Assembly: GCA_034687125.1 (NCBI GenBank)
Contig: JAQGBZ010000171.1
Span: forward strand, 1 to 64,000
DNA: 64,000 nucleotides
Direction: 5' to 3'
Origin: Neelides folsomi
Lineage: Eukaryota; Arthropoda; Collembola; Neelipleona; Neelidae
The notes beneath the pieces are model-generated. The model had not been told where the DNA came from, did no database searches, and worked only from the letters and a program-made list of their open reading frames with translations. Shown here piece by piece: positions 11,901 to 26,400 of the stretch (position 1 is the first letter of the stretch; every line of letters starts with the position of its first letter). Position numbers and translations under genes: made by a program.

Positions 11901-14900
11901 GTCCCCATCGAAGTCAAGAGGTTGAGGAGGGAGGGACAATTTAAGCCCGGTAGATAAATTCGTTAAACTCCGGGTTTTCGGGGATCCGCAGGAAGTTCGG
12001 ACTAAAACTTCATTCTCCAGTAATTCACGGCTTGTACCTGTTGATTAAAAAAATTGTAATTATTAGTCATTAAACACTATATATTTTTACTAATTATTAT
12101 AATTAGCTACTAAAATGGTTTAATTACACCAGAGTCTCTGAATAAAGACATGGTGATTTAATTTTTATGTTAATTTGAACATTTTGTGATGTGATGTGAC
12201 ATGTTAAAATGAATTAAATTCATATATGGAAAAATGTCCTAAAGGGCTGTCGGTATTTTTTCAATTACCTTTTCATGCCTAAATAAGTAAAAATGGGAGC
12301 GTTTGAAAGTTGTGTGAATTACAAGGGCTGAAACTGAAGGGTTGAATTAATTTCTTGACTTTACTATTTTCTATTGTAAATAAAAAATGTGAAACGTGTT
12401 TGATGTTACTTGCCCAATAGAATGGATTTGGAAGTTCAGGCAGTTGAGGATTAATTTATTATAATAATTTGTGGAAAGGATCTTTGTCTGATCATCTGCG
12501 TCCATGCCATTTTGAACTCTGACTAACTAACTAAGGGAGAGCTTGGATTTATTTTTTCTCATTTCCTGCGAAATTTATTCGTGGAGTTGAACGAAGGGAT
12601 GAGGTCATGGAAGGAATTTTCTCTTTTACCTCGTCCTGCCCCGGGGAAACCAACTTCAATGAATCCACTGCTTCTAATATTTAAGATCTTACTACAACTA
12701 ATGTAACATATAAGAATTCCCCATGCCAAATTCATTCATTTTTTTCGAATAATTAAATTGAGTATAATTGACTCACAAAAATGTAAATTGAAATAATTGA
12801 ATAGATCATACATCCTGCAATCTTAACATTTTTATGTAATGTATTAATTAATAATATAATCTCAATATGATAAAAATCATTTTCAGTAAACAACTTAACA
12901 ATTAAACCGGACAATAAAAACAGTTTTTAAATCCCTGCAGACTCATGAGTCTGAAATAAGTACAATAGTTAAGAAGCTTAAATAGAGTGCGGCCAATTTA
13001 TGTACAGGGACTCCTAATACTCTATAGATTCATTTAATACATTAATTAATATCCTCTTAATGGTAAGTTTTCGAGTATGGGTTTAAGATTGAAGTACAGC
13101 GAAGTATGAATTCCTTTTTATAAATTCAAGAACACATAGGCCTCTTATATAACTTATATATAAACTCCCGACTCTTCGCCAATAAGTTGAATGGTGAGGG
13201 TCAAATGGAGAAATAAGTCTATGCAAATATCCGTTTTACGACTCTCCTCATCACAAATACTCCTGTTAAATGTGTTGAAGCAGAAGCACTTGCAGCCTCG
13301 TTCTAATAAACACATTTACATTACATGTAATACAACCAAACCCCGGCCACAATAACAATAAAAATGTAAGAGGAATAAAACTCGTATCTCGGCCCATTAA
13401 CCATTCACATTTTCACATTTTTGAGCCTTCTCAATTGTGTCAATTGTTTTAATTGTCGAAACGCGGGAAAATGAATTTATATTTTATATTCCATTTCTTC
13501 ACCCACTTGAGCTGACAATGAGGTGAAGAGTCCAAAAGACCTTAATGGCACGATGGTTAAACATAAAAGATTAAACACAATGTTTTAATGATTTTTAGAA
13601 TTGAAGAGGACGGGATGGGGAGTCGAACAGAGTCGCCATATTATTGAAGAGGGACGATGAAGCCCATAAATTATCCCCATGTTGAATGAATCACTCATTG
13701 TTTTCCTTCAACCTACGCACCTTTTTCTCCAACATGAAACATGCGAAATCTCAAGGGTGATCTTCCTATTACGTCCCTTATATATAAATATCTACAACTA
13801 TAGACTTACATATTTATCACCCTCTTACACATTCCTGTACAACTTTTAAATAACCTCAATGTATTGTGAATGAAGTCTCTAGCCATGAGTGGTATAAGAG
13901 TCTTAAGAGAGTATTTATGAACCACATTCAATATATGAATTTTCAATACCAAATGGGATTTATATTTACTATTTATGTATCAATGTTATTATAACATTCC
14001 TTTCACATCCTACATTTTATAACCTTTTTAACAGCTTACTCAGCATTCCTATAACATTATGCAAGTCCTATTTTAAACAACTTTTTATGCCTACCATGCA
14101 CTTTAGAATATTTTTGGATAATATTTCTATTAAAAATTGTCTAATATTTAAATTCTATTGTAATACCAATAACAGTTTTCAAACGTGTAAATAAGAATCG
14201 AATTTCAATATCGTGCCCAATTGCTCGATTTTTCAAAGAATAATTTGACAATATTTTGAAGTCGAAGAACCCTTAAGAATAAGGTAAGAGAAAAGTCAAT
14301 AAATGTTTAACCTATTTATTATGTATAATCAACCCAAGAGAGACTTGTGTGAATTAATAAAGAGATTGAGTGTGGGTTTAAAGGGGTTTATTCCTTATGA
14401 GGCAAATAAGCATCTTTTTAACGATTCCTCACACCCTCGCACATGTATGAGTTAAAGTTACAAGATGGAATCGTGCTTTGGTGCTTTATTGCGGCGGATA
14501 AGACATTTGAGCTTACGAGATCGAGTTTCTCCTCCTAGCTCTTTTCAGCCATTTTAATGAAATTAACGTGCTTGTCTAACAATACAAAGAAAAAGGATTT
14601 TGGCGCTTAACTAATTACTGTTAACAAACACGTGTAAATTTGGCTATATAAGATCTTTTACTATTACAGGAAAACATTTCACTATTAATAATATATAAGG
14701 TACATAGAAAGTTACAAGTTAAAAGGAGAGAAATTCCTTCAACTTCATGTGTTGATGCTTTAATGACTTTAATGAGGAAAATGAGGATGTAAGCATTTGA
14801 ATATTTAAATTTAACTACGTTTCCCGCTATTTTAAAGGTTTGCGGTTGCCTAAAGTGGTTTAGTTAATTAGGGAAAAGGAAAGAATTTAAAAACTAACCT

Positions 14901-17900
14901 GTATCCAGATCTGTCTCCACAATCCCAGATTTATTTGTCATTGGAGGTCTGTAATATTTCTCCGCGGCTGTTTTGAGTAATTTATACCATTCTCGTTCCG
15001 TCTTCTCTTTCCCGACTCCATCCTCGTTCCATCGTTTCTTCCCTTCTTCGGGGTTGATTCGCATTGTAACAGAAATGGAGTCTCTGACGCTTTCTTCAAT
15101 TTTTCCCGGGTTTGGTCGGGGTAAGTCAATGCGTCGTTTTTCGGCCTCTTCTTTAAATTCACTCAATTTGACATCGAGTTCCTTCACTTCCCCGCCGACT
15201 TCTGGTGGACCTTTGAAGAAGATTTTCCGTTGAGCAAACCCTTTGCCCTTTTTGGCTTCACGTTCGCGAATTCCTTTCAGACCTGCGATTTCTTCTAAAA
15301 TGTTGTCAAAGGCGGAATTACTTTTATTTAAATCCTCCTCAGTGTCAAATTCCCGTCCGTTGAATGTCACATTGGTCAAGACGACGTTTTTCTTTGCTTC
15401 TTCTTCCTCGTTTGACTCTTTACTCGGATTGGTTCCTTCCTTTTTAACTTTTTTCTTATTCCCGCTCAACCGGATTTTGGTCAACCGTTCGAAAAACCCA
15501 GGTTTCCCACGCTTTTCTTCCTTCATCTTCGGGCTTTGATTCTTCTCGATCTTTTTATCTCCTTCAGACACGCCGTTTTCTTTCTCCTCTTTGGATTTGG
15601 CAGACTTTTCTTGGTGGAGTATTTTGACTTTTTCTTCCTTCCGCTTCTCCTCCTTCTTTTTCTCTTCTTTTAATTTGATTTCCGGAACTTTCTTCTCCTC
15701 CTTTTTCTTCTTCCCCTTGTCGACGAAGATGGTCGGGAGGATTTGCTTCGGACTGGGAGAAACTTCAATCGTCGGCGTCTCGATGATTTTAACGTCGATG
15801 ACAGTCTCACTGTTGGTGCATTGTGATAATAAATCCGGAACGTTCCCGTTTAAGTTGCTCCGTCCGGACGAAGAAGATCGGATTTCCGAATCTTCCAATC
15901 TTCCCGCTCCGCCACTTGCCTCGTTACTTTTATTTGAAATCAACCCCGGGATTTCCTCATCCTCGCTCTCATTCCGCACCATTTCGTCCTCCACAGAAAC
16001 TTCCACTTTCATCGGATCTCCATCGACCTCATGGGGTTCATCAGAAGAGAAGTCCGACGAGTTTCCGTCCGTGTAACTCTCACGCCAGGAAATCTCAGAC
16101 ACAACAGGTGAGAAGGTGACACGCGGTTTATTGCCGTTCGACTCCTCCTCGCCCAATTTGCACTGCGAGGGCGAAGTTGGGGATTTGGGCAGTTTGGTCA
16201 CTGAAGTTGGGGAAGCCAGAGAGGATTGAAGCGAGGTTGAGATTGTCAACGGCGACGTGGGCGACGTAGGCGAGGGGCTGCAGGGCTTCAGAATCGGCGA
16301 TGGCGTTCGCGAGGACAGGATGGAAGATTCCCGCGACGGATAGCTGACCGTTTTGATCCGCGTTTTCTGTGGTGAGTCCATGAGGAGATCGGGAGGAGAA
16401 ATGAGGAGTTCCCCTGCGAGTTCCAACGTCCGCCCTCCTTCACCTCCTTTTAAAATAACTCGGGGGACGGCTGGATCTTCCTTCACTCCATCGGCCCTTT
16501 TTTCAACAATATTTCCCTCTGAACCATTTATTAAAACGTCAATTCTGATCGTTTCCTCTTTACTTGGGATCTTTACTGGTTCGACAGCTTCGACTCCATT
16601 TAGTTCATTAGTTCCTAATGTTTCATCAGTTTGGGGGGATTTTAAAGTGATGGTCTGATCTGTTTCTGTGTCTGAAAATTCTTTAGTTTCTGAAAGTTCT
16701 GTATATTCTGAATGAGCTGTATGTTCTGAAGGATGGGTATATTGGGTAGATTCTGATGGTTCTGGATATTCTGTGAGTTCTGTAAGTTCTGAAGGCTCTG
16801 GATATTCTGATGGTTCTGGAGATTTTGGAGGAGAATGAGGAATATGAAAATAACTATTTGGTGACGAAGGCGAGGGAGATGACGAGGGAGTTGAGGGAGA
16901 GTTGTGTTGGGCTGATGGAGGTTGGCAAAAGACTGTTTCATCTCTATCAGTTGGAGTTGAAGCCGCCGCCCTTGGCACACTTTCACTTTTAATGGGTGCG
17001 GGATCTTCCTCTTCAATTTCCTCTTCGACGTCCTCGAGGCTCCGCTCCCCACCCAACCCCAAGCTCATTTCGGGCGAGGAGTAGACAAAAGGGTTAAGGG
17101 CAAACTCCGACTTGACCATCATTAAATACGGCTGCCCGTCCGACCCAATACCCGAGTCCTCGCTCAAATTCTCACTACTTTGGATATTCCGAACCTCTTC
17201 CTCTTCTGTTGACGGGGAGGAAGCCGAGGAATCTTCCTTTCTCGCCTCGCCAATGTAATGAAACGAAGGGAAAGAATCCGGCTTGGAGAATAAAAGCTCC
17301 GACCCGGCGAGAGAATTCAAGGAGTCGAATGACCGAAAAGAACGCAATTTACTTGAAATTAAACTCGAAGCCGGTGGATCGAACGAACGGCGGTTTCCCG
17401 GGCGGCCGAAGGAGGACGTGGGGTTAAGGGAGAATTCTGCTAATAAAACTGTTTTCTCTTCGTCTGATGAAGCCCCGGAGGATTCTTCTGATGTGGAGTA
17501 GAAGAAATCTTCTTCGGAGACTTCATTCGGTTCTGTGTTTTGGTTAATGGTTTGATTTTGGGCTTGGATGGGTTGGAGGTTCGTGGATTGGAGAGCAAAA
17601 CCGGAGCGTTTTCTTGGTTCCATTAAGGTTTCCTCGAAGGCGATGTCGAGCTGGTCGAGAAGACGAAGATCTTCCATTTCGAACGGGACGGAGGAGGCGG
17701 AGAGGGAAAAGGGTTGGGCTGGAGCGGAAGGGGGATCGAGTCTTATGACAGATTCCGTGTCAGTGTCGCTATCGGCTGTCCACCAATGACGACCTGAACA
17801 TCCTTCCTCGTCTTCCTCAAACTCCTCGTCCGTCTCTTCAAGTATCGTTTCCAGGTAGCCTACACAGTTACCTGGAAAGAACTGAGAGCCGTCGGATGCA

Positions 17901-20432
17901 TAGTCGAATCCTGAGTCTGGGAATACGAACGCTCCTCTCTGAAATTCAAATAAACTCGCCATTAATTAATTTGTATTAATACCATTAATTAAGAACCTAA
18001 ATCAAGTGCTCTATATTATTCTTTATGATGCCGCTAGAAAAACAAACGTGTTATTTTTTACATTATTCAAATTCATCTAATTACTTCCCAGAACATACGT
18101 TTGAAATAATTTGAATGTCCTTTACTAGGTTATTAAAAAAACTTTCAAAAAACCCGCTTGGGTTCATAATTGACATTAATTTAATTTATGTTGTCAATGG
18201 CCCCACCTTGTTACCATTTGATATAATGAAATGTGTATGTTTGTATGCATAATTCAAAGAGGATGAAACATCTCTTTATTCCTTATCTCTTTCTTTTTAC
18301 CTATGTTTCGAGCAGAGTGGGACAACGTTGTAAATTGCCGGTTGGATAATTACGGGGAGGATGTTGGAAAATAATGAGAGCCAATGAGGTCCAATCAATT
18401 CTCATTTAAATCCAAACATCTTCATTTTACGAGTCAAACCATATGAATGACTGAATTTGAATGAGCGCTCACATGGTTCTTCATAATTTGATAATTGTTC
18501 ACTATCTCCACCGTACTTTATTTGAGAAAATGGGGCATTAATAATGAGCGCCCTTGTACTTGCACATTTTCATTCATCCCCTTCCACTGAAATTATTTGT
18601 TCAATGAGCAAATGATGGGTTTAATTCAGGCTTTTATTACTCCCGACTGCGGCTTGGTCACATAATTATGCGACTCTCATCCAGACGCTCTCAATACCCA
18701 TCTACAATATGTTCTTCTAAAATATATCTTTTAATCGGCCATCGTCCTAATTTGAATGTTCCAAAATAGTTTAAACCTTGGCGCCTTCATCTATCCAGAT
18801 TAAATATCAAATTCTTAATCAGTTTTATTTACATTTAATGTACAGATAATTATGTAGGTATACAACCTTTACTTGTACTGTTTTTATATTGATTGTAAAA
18901 TGATATTACTTTATTACCTAACAATTTAAATACTAACAATGTTAATAACAAAATTTTAAGTTTCAAGAAAAATAACCAATTAAAAATTTCAACATGTGGT
19001 TTATTATTGCATATTGAGAATGACGTAGGACAAAAAATGGGCTTATTAAAACATGATTAGAGTTTAATAGCTCGGATATTTGAGAATTTGGGTTTGTTCC
19101 TATGTTATGTGTAATAATCTTCTTTGTTATATACTCAATTTATTCAAGATAAGATAAAACAATTAAAGGAGACGTTTTCAAACACGAACTATTTGAAAGA
19201 TAAATAAGTTTAACAAAGCAATTCATTTTATACACAAAAATATTCAAATTTACACTTTAGAAAGTGCTAAGAGATAAATTGTTAAATGCCTCCTAAAAAG
19301 ATTTATCGTTTACGTATTCAAATAAATTCCTTGGCCTCACTCAGAAAAGTTCTCATTTAAATCTTTAGGTAATAGCTGGTAATGATTAAAATTTTGATCA
19401 AAATGTAAAAATTTCTAATCATGTCAACATGGTGTATTGTTTGAGATCTAGATATTATAACCAAAATAATATTGATGAAATTCATGTAATCTGAATATTT
19501 TCACTCAATTTTAAATTCTTGATACTCTAAAGATAAAATAAAAAATATTGATATCGAGAATTTATAAACTCAAAGTGTTGTTTAGCATTTTTTTAAATCA
19601 GTTAAATGTTATTTTAATGTTGACAAACTTGAAAAAAATCCTCTTGTAAATGTGTAAGTGAGATAAAATTTAATCTCTGAACTATATGAAATTCAAATCG
19701 GGCAAATATGGTAAAATTATATGTAAATATTGTTCATTACAATAATAAGATATGTTTAATTTGGAGAATTTTGGTCCAATTTGCGGAATGTGGAATGATA
19801 AGATCCTTATATTGAAAATGCTGATGTTAAATTATACGACAGATACCCCAATTTGAGCTTTTCCACTCTCGTCACATTTAACTTGAATTGGGGTTATAAA
19901 GTACCGAACCTCCCATTTAAACTTATAAAAAAGGGAGAACGTGGGGAGGAAGGGGATTTGAGGTCATCTAATAATGTTCAACTTTTGAACTGGCTTGAAC
20001 TCATTTTTAATATTAACCCTTCACTTCCATTTCTCTGCATGTTGACAACGTTTAGTGGACGCTTCTCTTTGCGGTTCAACAAGGAATTGGGGCTTTGAAA
20101 GAAAGCGACAACTTGGCATTTGACCCATCATCTCCGGTTATTATATATAATATCTATAAATCCCCCAATCTCGAAGGAGTCGGAAGTCGGGACGCGTTCT
20201 TGATATTTATCAGAGAACTCGAGATCTCAGGGAAATGTCTCTTGTGATGAGGAAAATGAGGTTGAGAAAAACTTACAGCCGCAGAGACAGAATCGAATTC
20301 TTCATCTCCGCCGTTCCCTCCGTGTCCTCCGTTGAAGAACTGAATATCGGGGAAATGATCTTTCCCGTCATCATATCGAGGTTTGTCTTCGTCAAGGATC
20401 CCAAATTCGAAATCGCTCAATTCAACCGCCAT
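8986..20432 (-). CDS. Large, mostly disordered protein of unknown function (about 1,414 aa)
   Basis: Exons on the minus strand: 20432-20277, 17938-14899, 12037-11844, 10183-9937, 9753-9630, 9469-8986. They total 4,245 nt in one frame. I do not recognise the family. Residues 1-110 are acidic (VELSDFEFGILDED; FFPGNCVGYLETILEETDEE). Residues 53-1065 come from one 3-kb exon: Ser/Pro/Thr-rich stretches, a run of PSE/YPEPSE-like repeats, then a Lys/Glu-rich helical stretch near residues 790-880. The C-terminal third looks most constrained: HELRIQRSLQKLDVPTWFK, SAYKAP, SSRESLLSPN, KRPYLGWRSQERLN, and a Pro/Lys-rich tail with PPLPKPPPR. No signal peptide, membrane segment or enzyme motif is seen. It could be a cytoskeletal or signalling scaffold, which is inference only. 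The ATG sits exactly at an acceptor (TTTTTTTAG|ATG), so further 5' exons, coding or not, are likely. Confidence 0.85.
11081..11415. mobile_element. 335-bp TA-flanked inverted-repeat element (MITE)
   Basis: The left end reads CCGTATTTGGCCGAAAGATA and the right end, reverse-complemented, CCGTATTTGGTCGAAAGATA. TA lies at 11079-11080 and 11416-11417. The inner part of the repeat recurs as sub-terminal copies of GGGTATCTTTCGGACC and GGGCATCTTTCGGACC near 11135-11175 and 11373-11400. There is no open reading frame. The element sits in the intron between 10184 and 11843 of the large unnamed gene. The TA target and short ends fit the Tc1/mariner superfamily, probably a pogo-like group. Confidence 0.85.
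12038..14898. other. Long intron of the large unnamed gene
   Basis: This 2.9-kb intron has a CAG|GTTAGT donor at its high-coordinate end and a TTTTTTTAATCAACAG acceptor at its low end. No exon, repeat or RNA gene could be supported inside it. A nested gene is not excluded, but no frame shows protein-like composition with splice sites. Confidence 0.6.
17939..20276. other. First coding intron of the large unnamed gene
   Basis: This 2.3-kb intron starts GTAAGT (20276 downward) and ends at TTGAATTTCAG. It is AT-rich and shows nothing else that I can support. Confidence 0.6.
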
Positions 20433-23400
20433 CTAAAAAAAGAAAAATTAATATTCTCTAAATCAATGCTAAGTAGTTAATCTTAAATATTTAACAAAAT
20501 AAATATTTTATAACTACGGTCAAGCATAATTTTTCATAATATCGTCGATAGAGTAGAATATGTTATGCTATGCAGTTAACTATTTTAACATCCTTGGTTA
20601 ATTTGGAAGTATTTTATAAATATTGGATCAATATTTTATAAATGGGATAATTTGGTAAGGACCCATTCAGTAATTTAGTAACAGGACCAAAAGAGGCAAA
20701 TGACACTTAAAATAAATTGATACAATCATTGGGATCCTAATTGGCTTTGTTGAATCTCAATAAGAATGAGTGTATTAGTTAAAAGGAATAAAAGAGCGAC
20801 GGTTCAATTTCTACCGGTTCTTTTCTTTGTCGCTCCAACGGGTTAATTTACAAAAGACAGTTTTGATCCGAATCAATAATGGAAATGGAATAAAGCCACT
20901 CTCTTAATCCTCCCAATACTCGTACTAAAAGTATCCGAGTTAAATTGAAAAAGGTGCAAGGAGTTGTATAAAATAAAGTCGCGTCGTGAAGACTCCCCTG
21001 TCCTCATTCTATGAAGTGGAATAAGAAGTGTAAATAAACGTGGGAGGATTGAATGATGAGACTCATGATGAACTATATATTGCTATTTTCGAGACCTACT
21101 AATATCTGAACTAAACCCTTTGTTTATTATATTGCACACGTCTGAAATAACATTCAAAATGCACTTGAACCATATTTGAAAATTTTCTCACATTCGAGGG
21201 ATACATACAATTTATTTACACATGCATAAATCCCATGTTAAAATGTTCAACATGATTAAATGCACCAAATTTGTAACAACAATTAAAGTGTTTATTGTTG
21301 TTTAAAATAATAGTTCATTAATGTCAGCCCACTATTAAAGATAAGTTAATTATGTCAATATTTAACTTTTAATGAATTTACATTGGGAATTAGAAGGTTT
21401 ATGAACGACTGAAAAGAACGCGAAAACTTAACATTTATGAATATTTATGGAATTGCGGAATGAAATGTTGAAGAGCGACGATGCGACGTTTAATTAATGT
21501 TCGACATGTCATTGATGAACATTGCGTGAAGAAGAATTTAATGAACGCATTGAAACCACTAGTCTTTCACATCCTTCACTTTTCCCTCATTCTCACAATT
21601 CACATCCGACTTTTTCTTCTTCATCTTCAGAATGGCTTCAACAACAAACAGCGTTGACTTCAATCACTTCAAGTTCAACTCTCATGACATGCGACTCAAC
21701 GACTTTGCCATGAATGACCAGAATTACTGAAAGAGTATGAATATATGAGTCTATGAAAGTCAAGTCACAATTTCAAACTTTACTATTAAAAGGAAACCCG
21801 CGAGGTTAATGTTTCATCACCACGAATATTTTTAATGAAAAATATTCAAATTTCATGTCTTTAATTGTCATTACTGTCCCATTAAAGATGCTTTATTAAA
21901 ATTAGGGTTCAAGTTGAAATTCCTATTTTAGAAACTAATACTACAATATACCGCTATCTGTATTATAACTCTGTGTCATAACCTCACTCCTAAATGAACA
22001 TAAATAAGCATGTTTATCATATTAAATTCTTTTGGGAATTCATAGGACCTTGAATTAATTGATAAATAGGCAAATTGCCTTTGCCTGACCTACAATTAAA
22101 TAGGAATTTTCCAAACTGAATAGAATTGGAATTTGGTAACAATCCTCATATTGTCATATTATTGTAGAGTGATGTTAAGTACAATTATGTACATCTGCTC
22201 AACTTGGCGTAATAATAGATAAGAAAATAATTTGCGTAGATTTTTATTGCTTACATTCTTCACATGTGTTAGATATGTAAAATTCATTAAATAGCATGTA
22301 AAGTTTAGCATGTAATACATGTGCCATGAATCCACAAATAATAAATATATACAAAGGGCGTGGCGTCTCATTACACATCATTTTCGTCTCTTGTCATCAA
22401 ATGAGTCAGCTTTAGTTAGAAAATTACTTATTTTACTTTCATGAAGCAACTCATATCCTGCTCAATTACTAAATTTCCACATTTACCTTAATAACCTTGA
22501 TAATATGAGTACTTAACATTGTTTTAATACATTAATGAGTATGTAAATAACAATGTCTAACATTAAGCGTATTGTAATTTTTAAACATGATTATCAATTA
22601 TTTTAAGTGCCTGATCATTTTCATTTTATTTGTAAAAATTTAAATTTAATTCTCAATTAAAATTAAAGTTCAAGCTTTCGTTGAAGTTTTAACTGAGGGT
22701 TTAAAAGCTCAATGCAATTGCGGAACCGGAAATGATTTTACTTTTTCCCTAACTACCAAGTTTATATTGGACGTGAATAAATGGGTAGTGAACATCTCGT
22801 GTGCGTTAAATTATCCATCTGTGTGTTCCGCTTTGGCGCCGTGTTTGGGAATTAATAGGGAAATCTCTTCTTCGTCCGATTTCTCTTAATCCCAAATTTA
22901 TTACATGTGATTAAATGCCCCACCGCAGTCGCGTCCAATTACCGCACCAATTACTCTCAAAATTGCTCCCTTGTTTCCCTACTTCAATCCCATATAATTT
23001 CATATCATACAAATTGTACAAATTCAAGGAGTTTGAATGGAAAGTTTGAACTGCAAGGAACTTCTCCTCAACCTCCACCTTTAAATCACTCAATAAAAGC
23101 TGAATTATACTTTTTCCAAATAATTGCCCGCGGATTTGCAAGCAATCTGAGCAACTCCTTTGATGCGTCACACATTAGTCATAATTACCTTTTATTACAT
23201 ACATTGTACTGTATAAAAATGGTATATAGTTGAGATGATAAATACACGGTAAGCTGATTAAACCGGATGAAAGGGACGAATTAATGCCCTCATTTCCCTC
23301 ATTTAATGAACATCAATAAAAGGGGCTGACATTCAGGATGGCGGGGAAATTTGAACTTGAATGGCATGAGCGTGATTTGGAATATATGTGTCAGACATTT

Positions 23401-26400
23401 GGAGGGTCATTATATGAGATTTGGAAATATATGGGATTGTGTGTGCGTTCCTTTGGATAATGTTGGCCCAATTGAGGTGTGTAGCGGAATATGAAGTAAA
23501 CAAATGAGAAAAGTTGTCACTTGGCCCATTGTGCCTCGATTCCATCACTCCTTCACTCCAGAGTCAATTACTCTACGGATCAGTGTGTCCCTTAACAATG
23601 GGAGGCAACACACGTTCTTGTAGTGAGAGACTGGGACTATAAACACACAATGTCGAAGATACTTGTGTCTATTCTGTGGAACTTCATTTTACCTGACTCA
23701 TTCCTCTTTAGTAAATATACGACTAAATAAAGGAACTTTGGCAGTGAACAATCACCCTACTTAAAATACTTTATTTCTTTACGATACAAAAGATACTCGA
23801 ACCATCAGTGCAATTCAATAGACTTTTATAGCTTGTAAAGTTGTAAAAGTATATTAAATATATACAATGCAACTGTATATTAAAAATGTATTGTAAATTG
23901 TAGCCATATAAAAAATGTAGCATGCATGAATATCACTTATACAGTATACGGATACAAGAACGTTATTTTTAATGAGCAGTAGTCTTGAAAAACTATTTTA
24001 AAAGTTAAAAGTAATGTAAAAGTGTAACAACATAGGTACATACCTAATATTATAATTTATATTGACCCTGAGTATTATAGTAATTTTTTCTTATTTAATC
24101 CTGTCTATAAATGGAAAATACATTATGACAAGATGGATATCACAAATCAAAACGATGATTGTAAAGTTCTTGGGTTGTTATAAGACATGTTTAACGAAGT
24201 TACATTCTTGTAAACAAGAAATCTCCCATTGAGATCAAAGAACTCTGAACATATTTCAACAATGGTTTAATTACTTACGCGTTTGTACTCCTAAAGATCA
24301 ACTTGGAGATTTTAATACTTCGCTACTTTTTTGAAGTTGATGAAAATGGGATTTTTTTATTACGAGGATTTGATTTCAGCTAGTTAGGGGACTTGCTACC
24401 TATCAACAATATCAAGTTTCAAGTTATTTATCTTTAAGGAATCCTCCAATGAAACCCATCAGATTTATAACGTTCATCAAGTAACAGAAAAAGAGTTGTT
24501 CAGTAAATACAGGTTGGTTTATAGCACTAGAAAACCATAGTTGAATTAAGCTGATGTAAGATACTTTCAAAGGCTTTTAAAGTATTATATTTTAACATTT
24601 CCATTATACTACTTATACTATTATAATTTTTACGTAGCGAGAGAGGGAATATTTAGACAGATTGTGAGAATCTGCGAAGCGGGTCTTGTTGTTGATGGGG
24701 ATTTAAATGATTAAAAAGTCCTGGAGGAGAAGGATGAGGGTGAATGCATGGGAACGAATGGATAATGATGGTCAATTTCCCTATTAAAAGAAGAGGAAAC
24801 GGAAGTGAAGGAGATTTGTGGAAATTGAGCGGAAAGATGTTGACGGTCCTCAGTGGGGGTTCGCCGTTCACCCTATTTTCCCACAATCCAAACTCCAAAC
24901 CGGTGAATCAAAAGCAATCACAATAAAACCAATTTGATAATGCGTACAATTTCCTATATTTCCTCATCCAATCTCCGTGTTTTCTTTTCCGCACATTAAT
25001 TCCACATGGAATTTCTATTATTTTAAAAAAGGAGCGCCTTTGTAAGCCAACGCCTTCATTACAAATAATTTGCTAATAATTCATGTGAGCTTCTTCATCA
25101 ATTAGAAATAATAACATTATTAGTAAATCCTGGTAAATGCAATTAACTCCTAATGAACTTAAAATGAACAGAGTGAACTTAAAATGATTTAGAGCCTTAG
25201 GATGATGAATGGTTTTTAAATAGACTTTTGGATAATTGGAAGGGAGATTTATTCAAGAATAAAATATTTAAATATGGTATAGAGGCTTTAAACTCCATAA
25301 TAATGATTTTCCAATGACAGATGTGTGATTTAAGACCATAATTTGGCACGAGTCGTTAAATGGGGCTTTATGGGCCTCGTGAGGAAGTTGAACTCGGCGG
25401 GTGTTATTACCTAAGACTTAACCATATTTAATGATCAGAATTTAGCATCTCTAGTTCCGGGAATTATAGGAGGAGGCGTGATTGAATAAAATTCCCCAAG
25501 AGAGAAATCATGGAGTTCTGCACGCGCAAATTCACGGCCCCTTCAAATTCCTCTTCAAGCCCAGAGAGATAGAGAGTCAGAGCCATACGAAGCTGCAGCC
25601 TAATTCAAAGAGATGGGAGATATTGGGAAGTGAACGGTGGTTGAAAAAAGGATAATGTAATCAGAATGATCTCTCGGTTCAAAAGTCCTTATCTGATATA
25701 GGACTTTATTATTGAGACCAGAGAAAACTCATTCAAGGTTAATCGGCCGTTCACTAGAGACAATTACACATATAAATATAATGAGAATAATGACCAACTC
25801 CCTCCGCTTATGAAACCAATGATAAAAGTTCTTTGGCCAATTTAAACTCCAAGGCATTTAAACTCCATTAGTCTTCATCTCTTCATTCATAAAATGCATT
25901 TTTTTATTTTCCTTTTCTTCAATGATGACTTTCTTGAAATTCTTTTAGATTCATTATAATTAATTAATAAACCTCGGAGGCATTTAACTTTTTAAATTTA
26001 GCTCAACCATTATCTGACTTTGAAATAGCTTAAACAATAAAATATAATTCTAATATTCATTTCATTACTTTTCTTATTCGTACACTTGTACTAATATGAT
26101 CAGAATTAAATTATTAATATTTCTTTCTTCATTACTTTCTAGCTACAAAAATATTGGCAATAAATTATTTACGGATAAGGATTTACGCTTAAAGTTAAAT
26201 GTTATATGGATTTGTGTGTAAATAATAAATACGGAATTCATTTTTGTGCGGTTGCGGGATCGTTGAACTTCCCTGGAACATCCCTTACGTAATATTCATT
26301 TTGATAAGGAGTATGTGTAATAAAGTGCAGGTCTGCATCTAATATTCATTTCACGGCAGTCAGGCTGTCTAGGGAAATTTCTGCGGATGTGTTGTGTTGT

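Noticed and set aside
15243-17789. Many long open frames on the plus strand and in the third frame, opposite the 3-kb exon
   Set aside because: They are shadows of the minus-strand coding exon, with Ser/Phe/Arg-rich composition caused by the antisense of Lys/Glu/Ser codons. No splice logic or conservation is seen.
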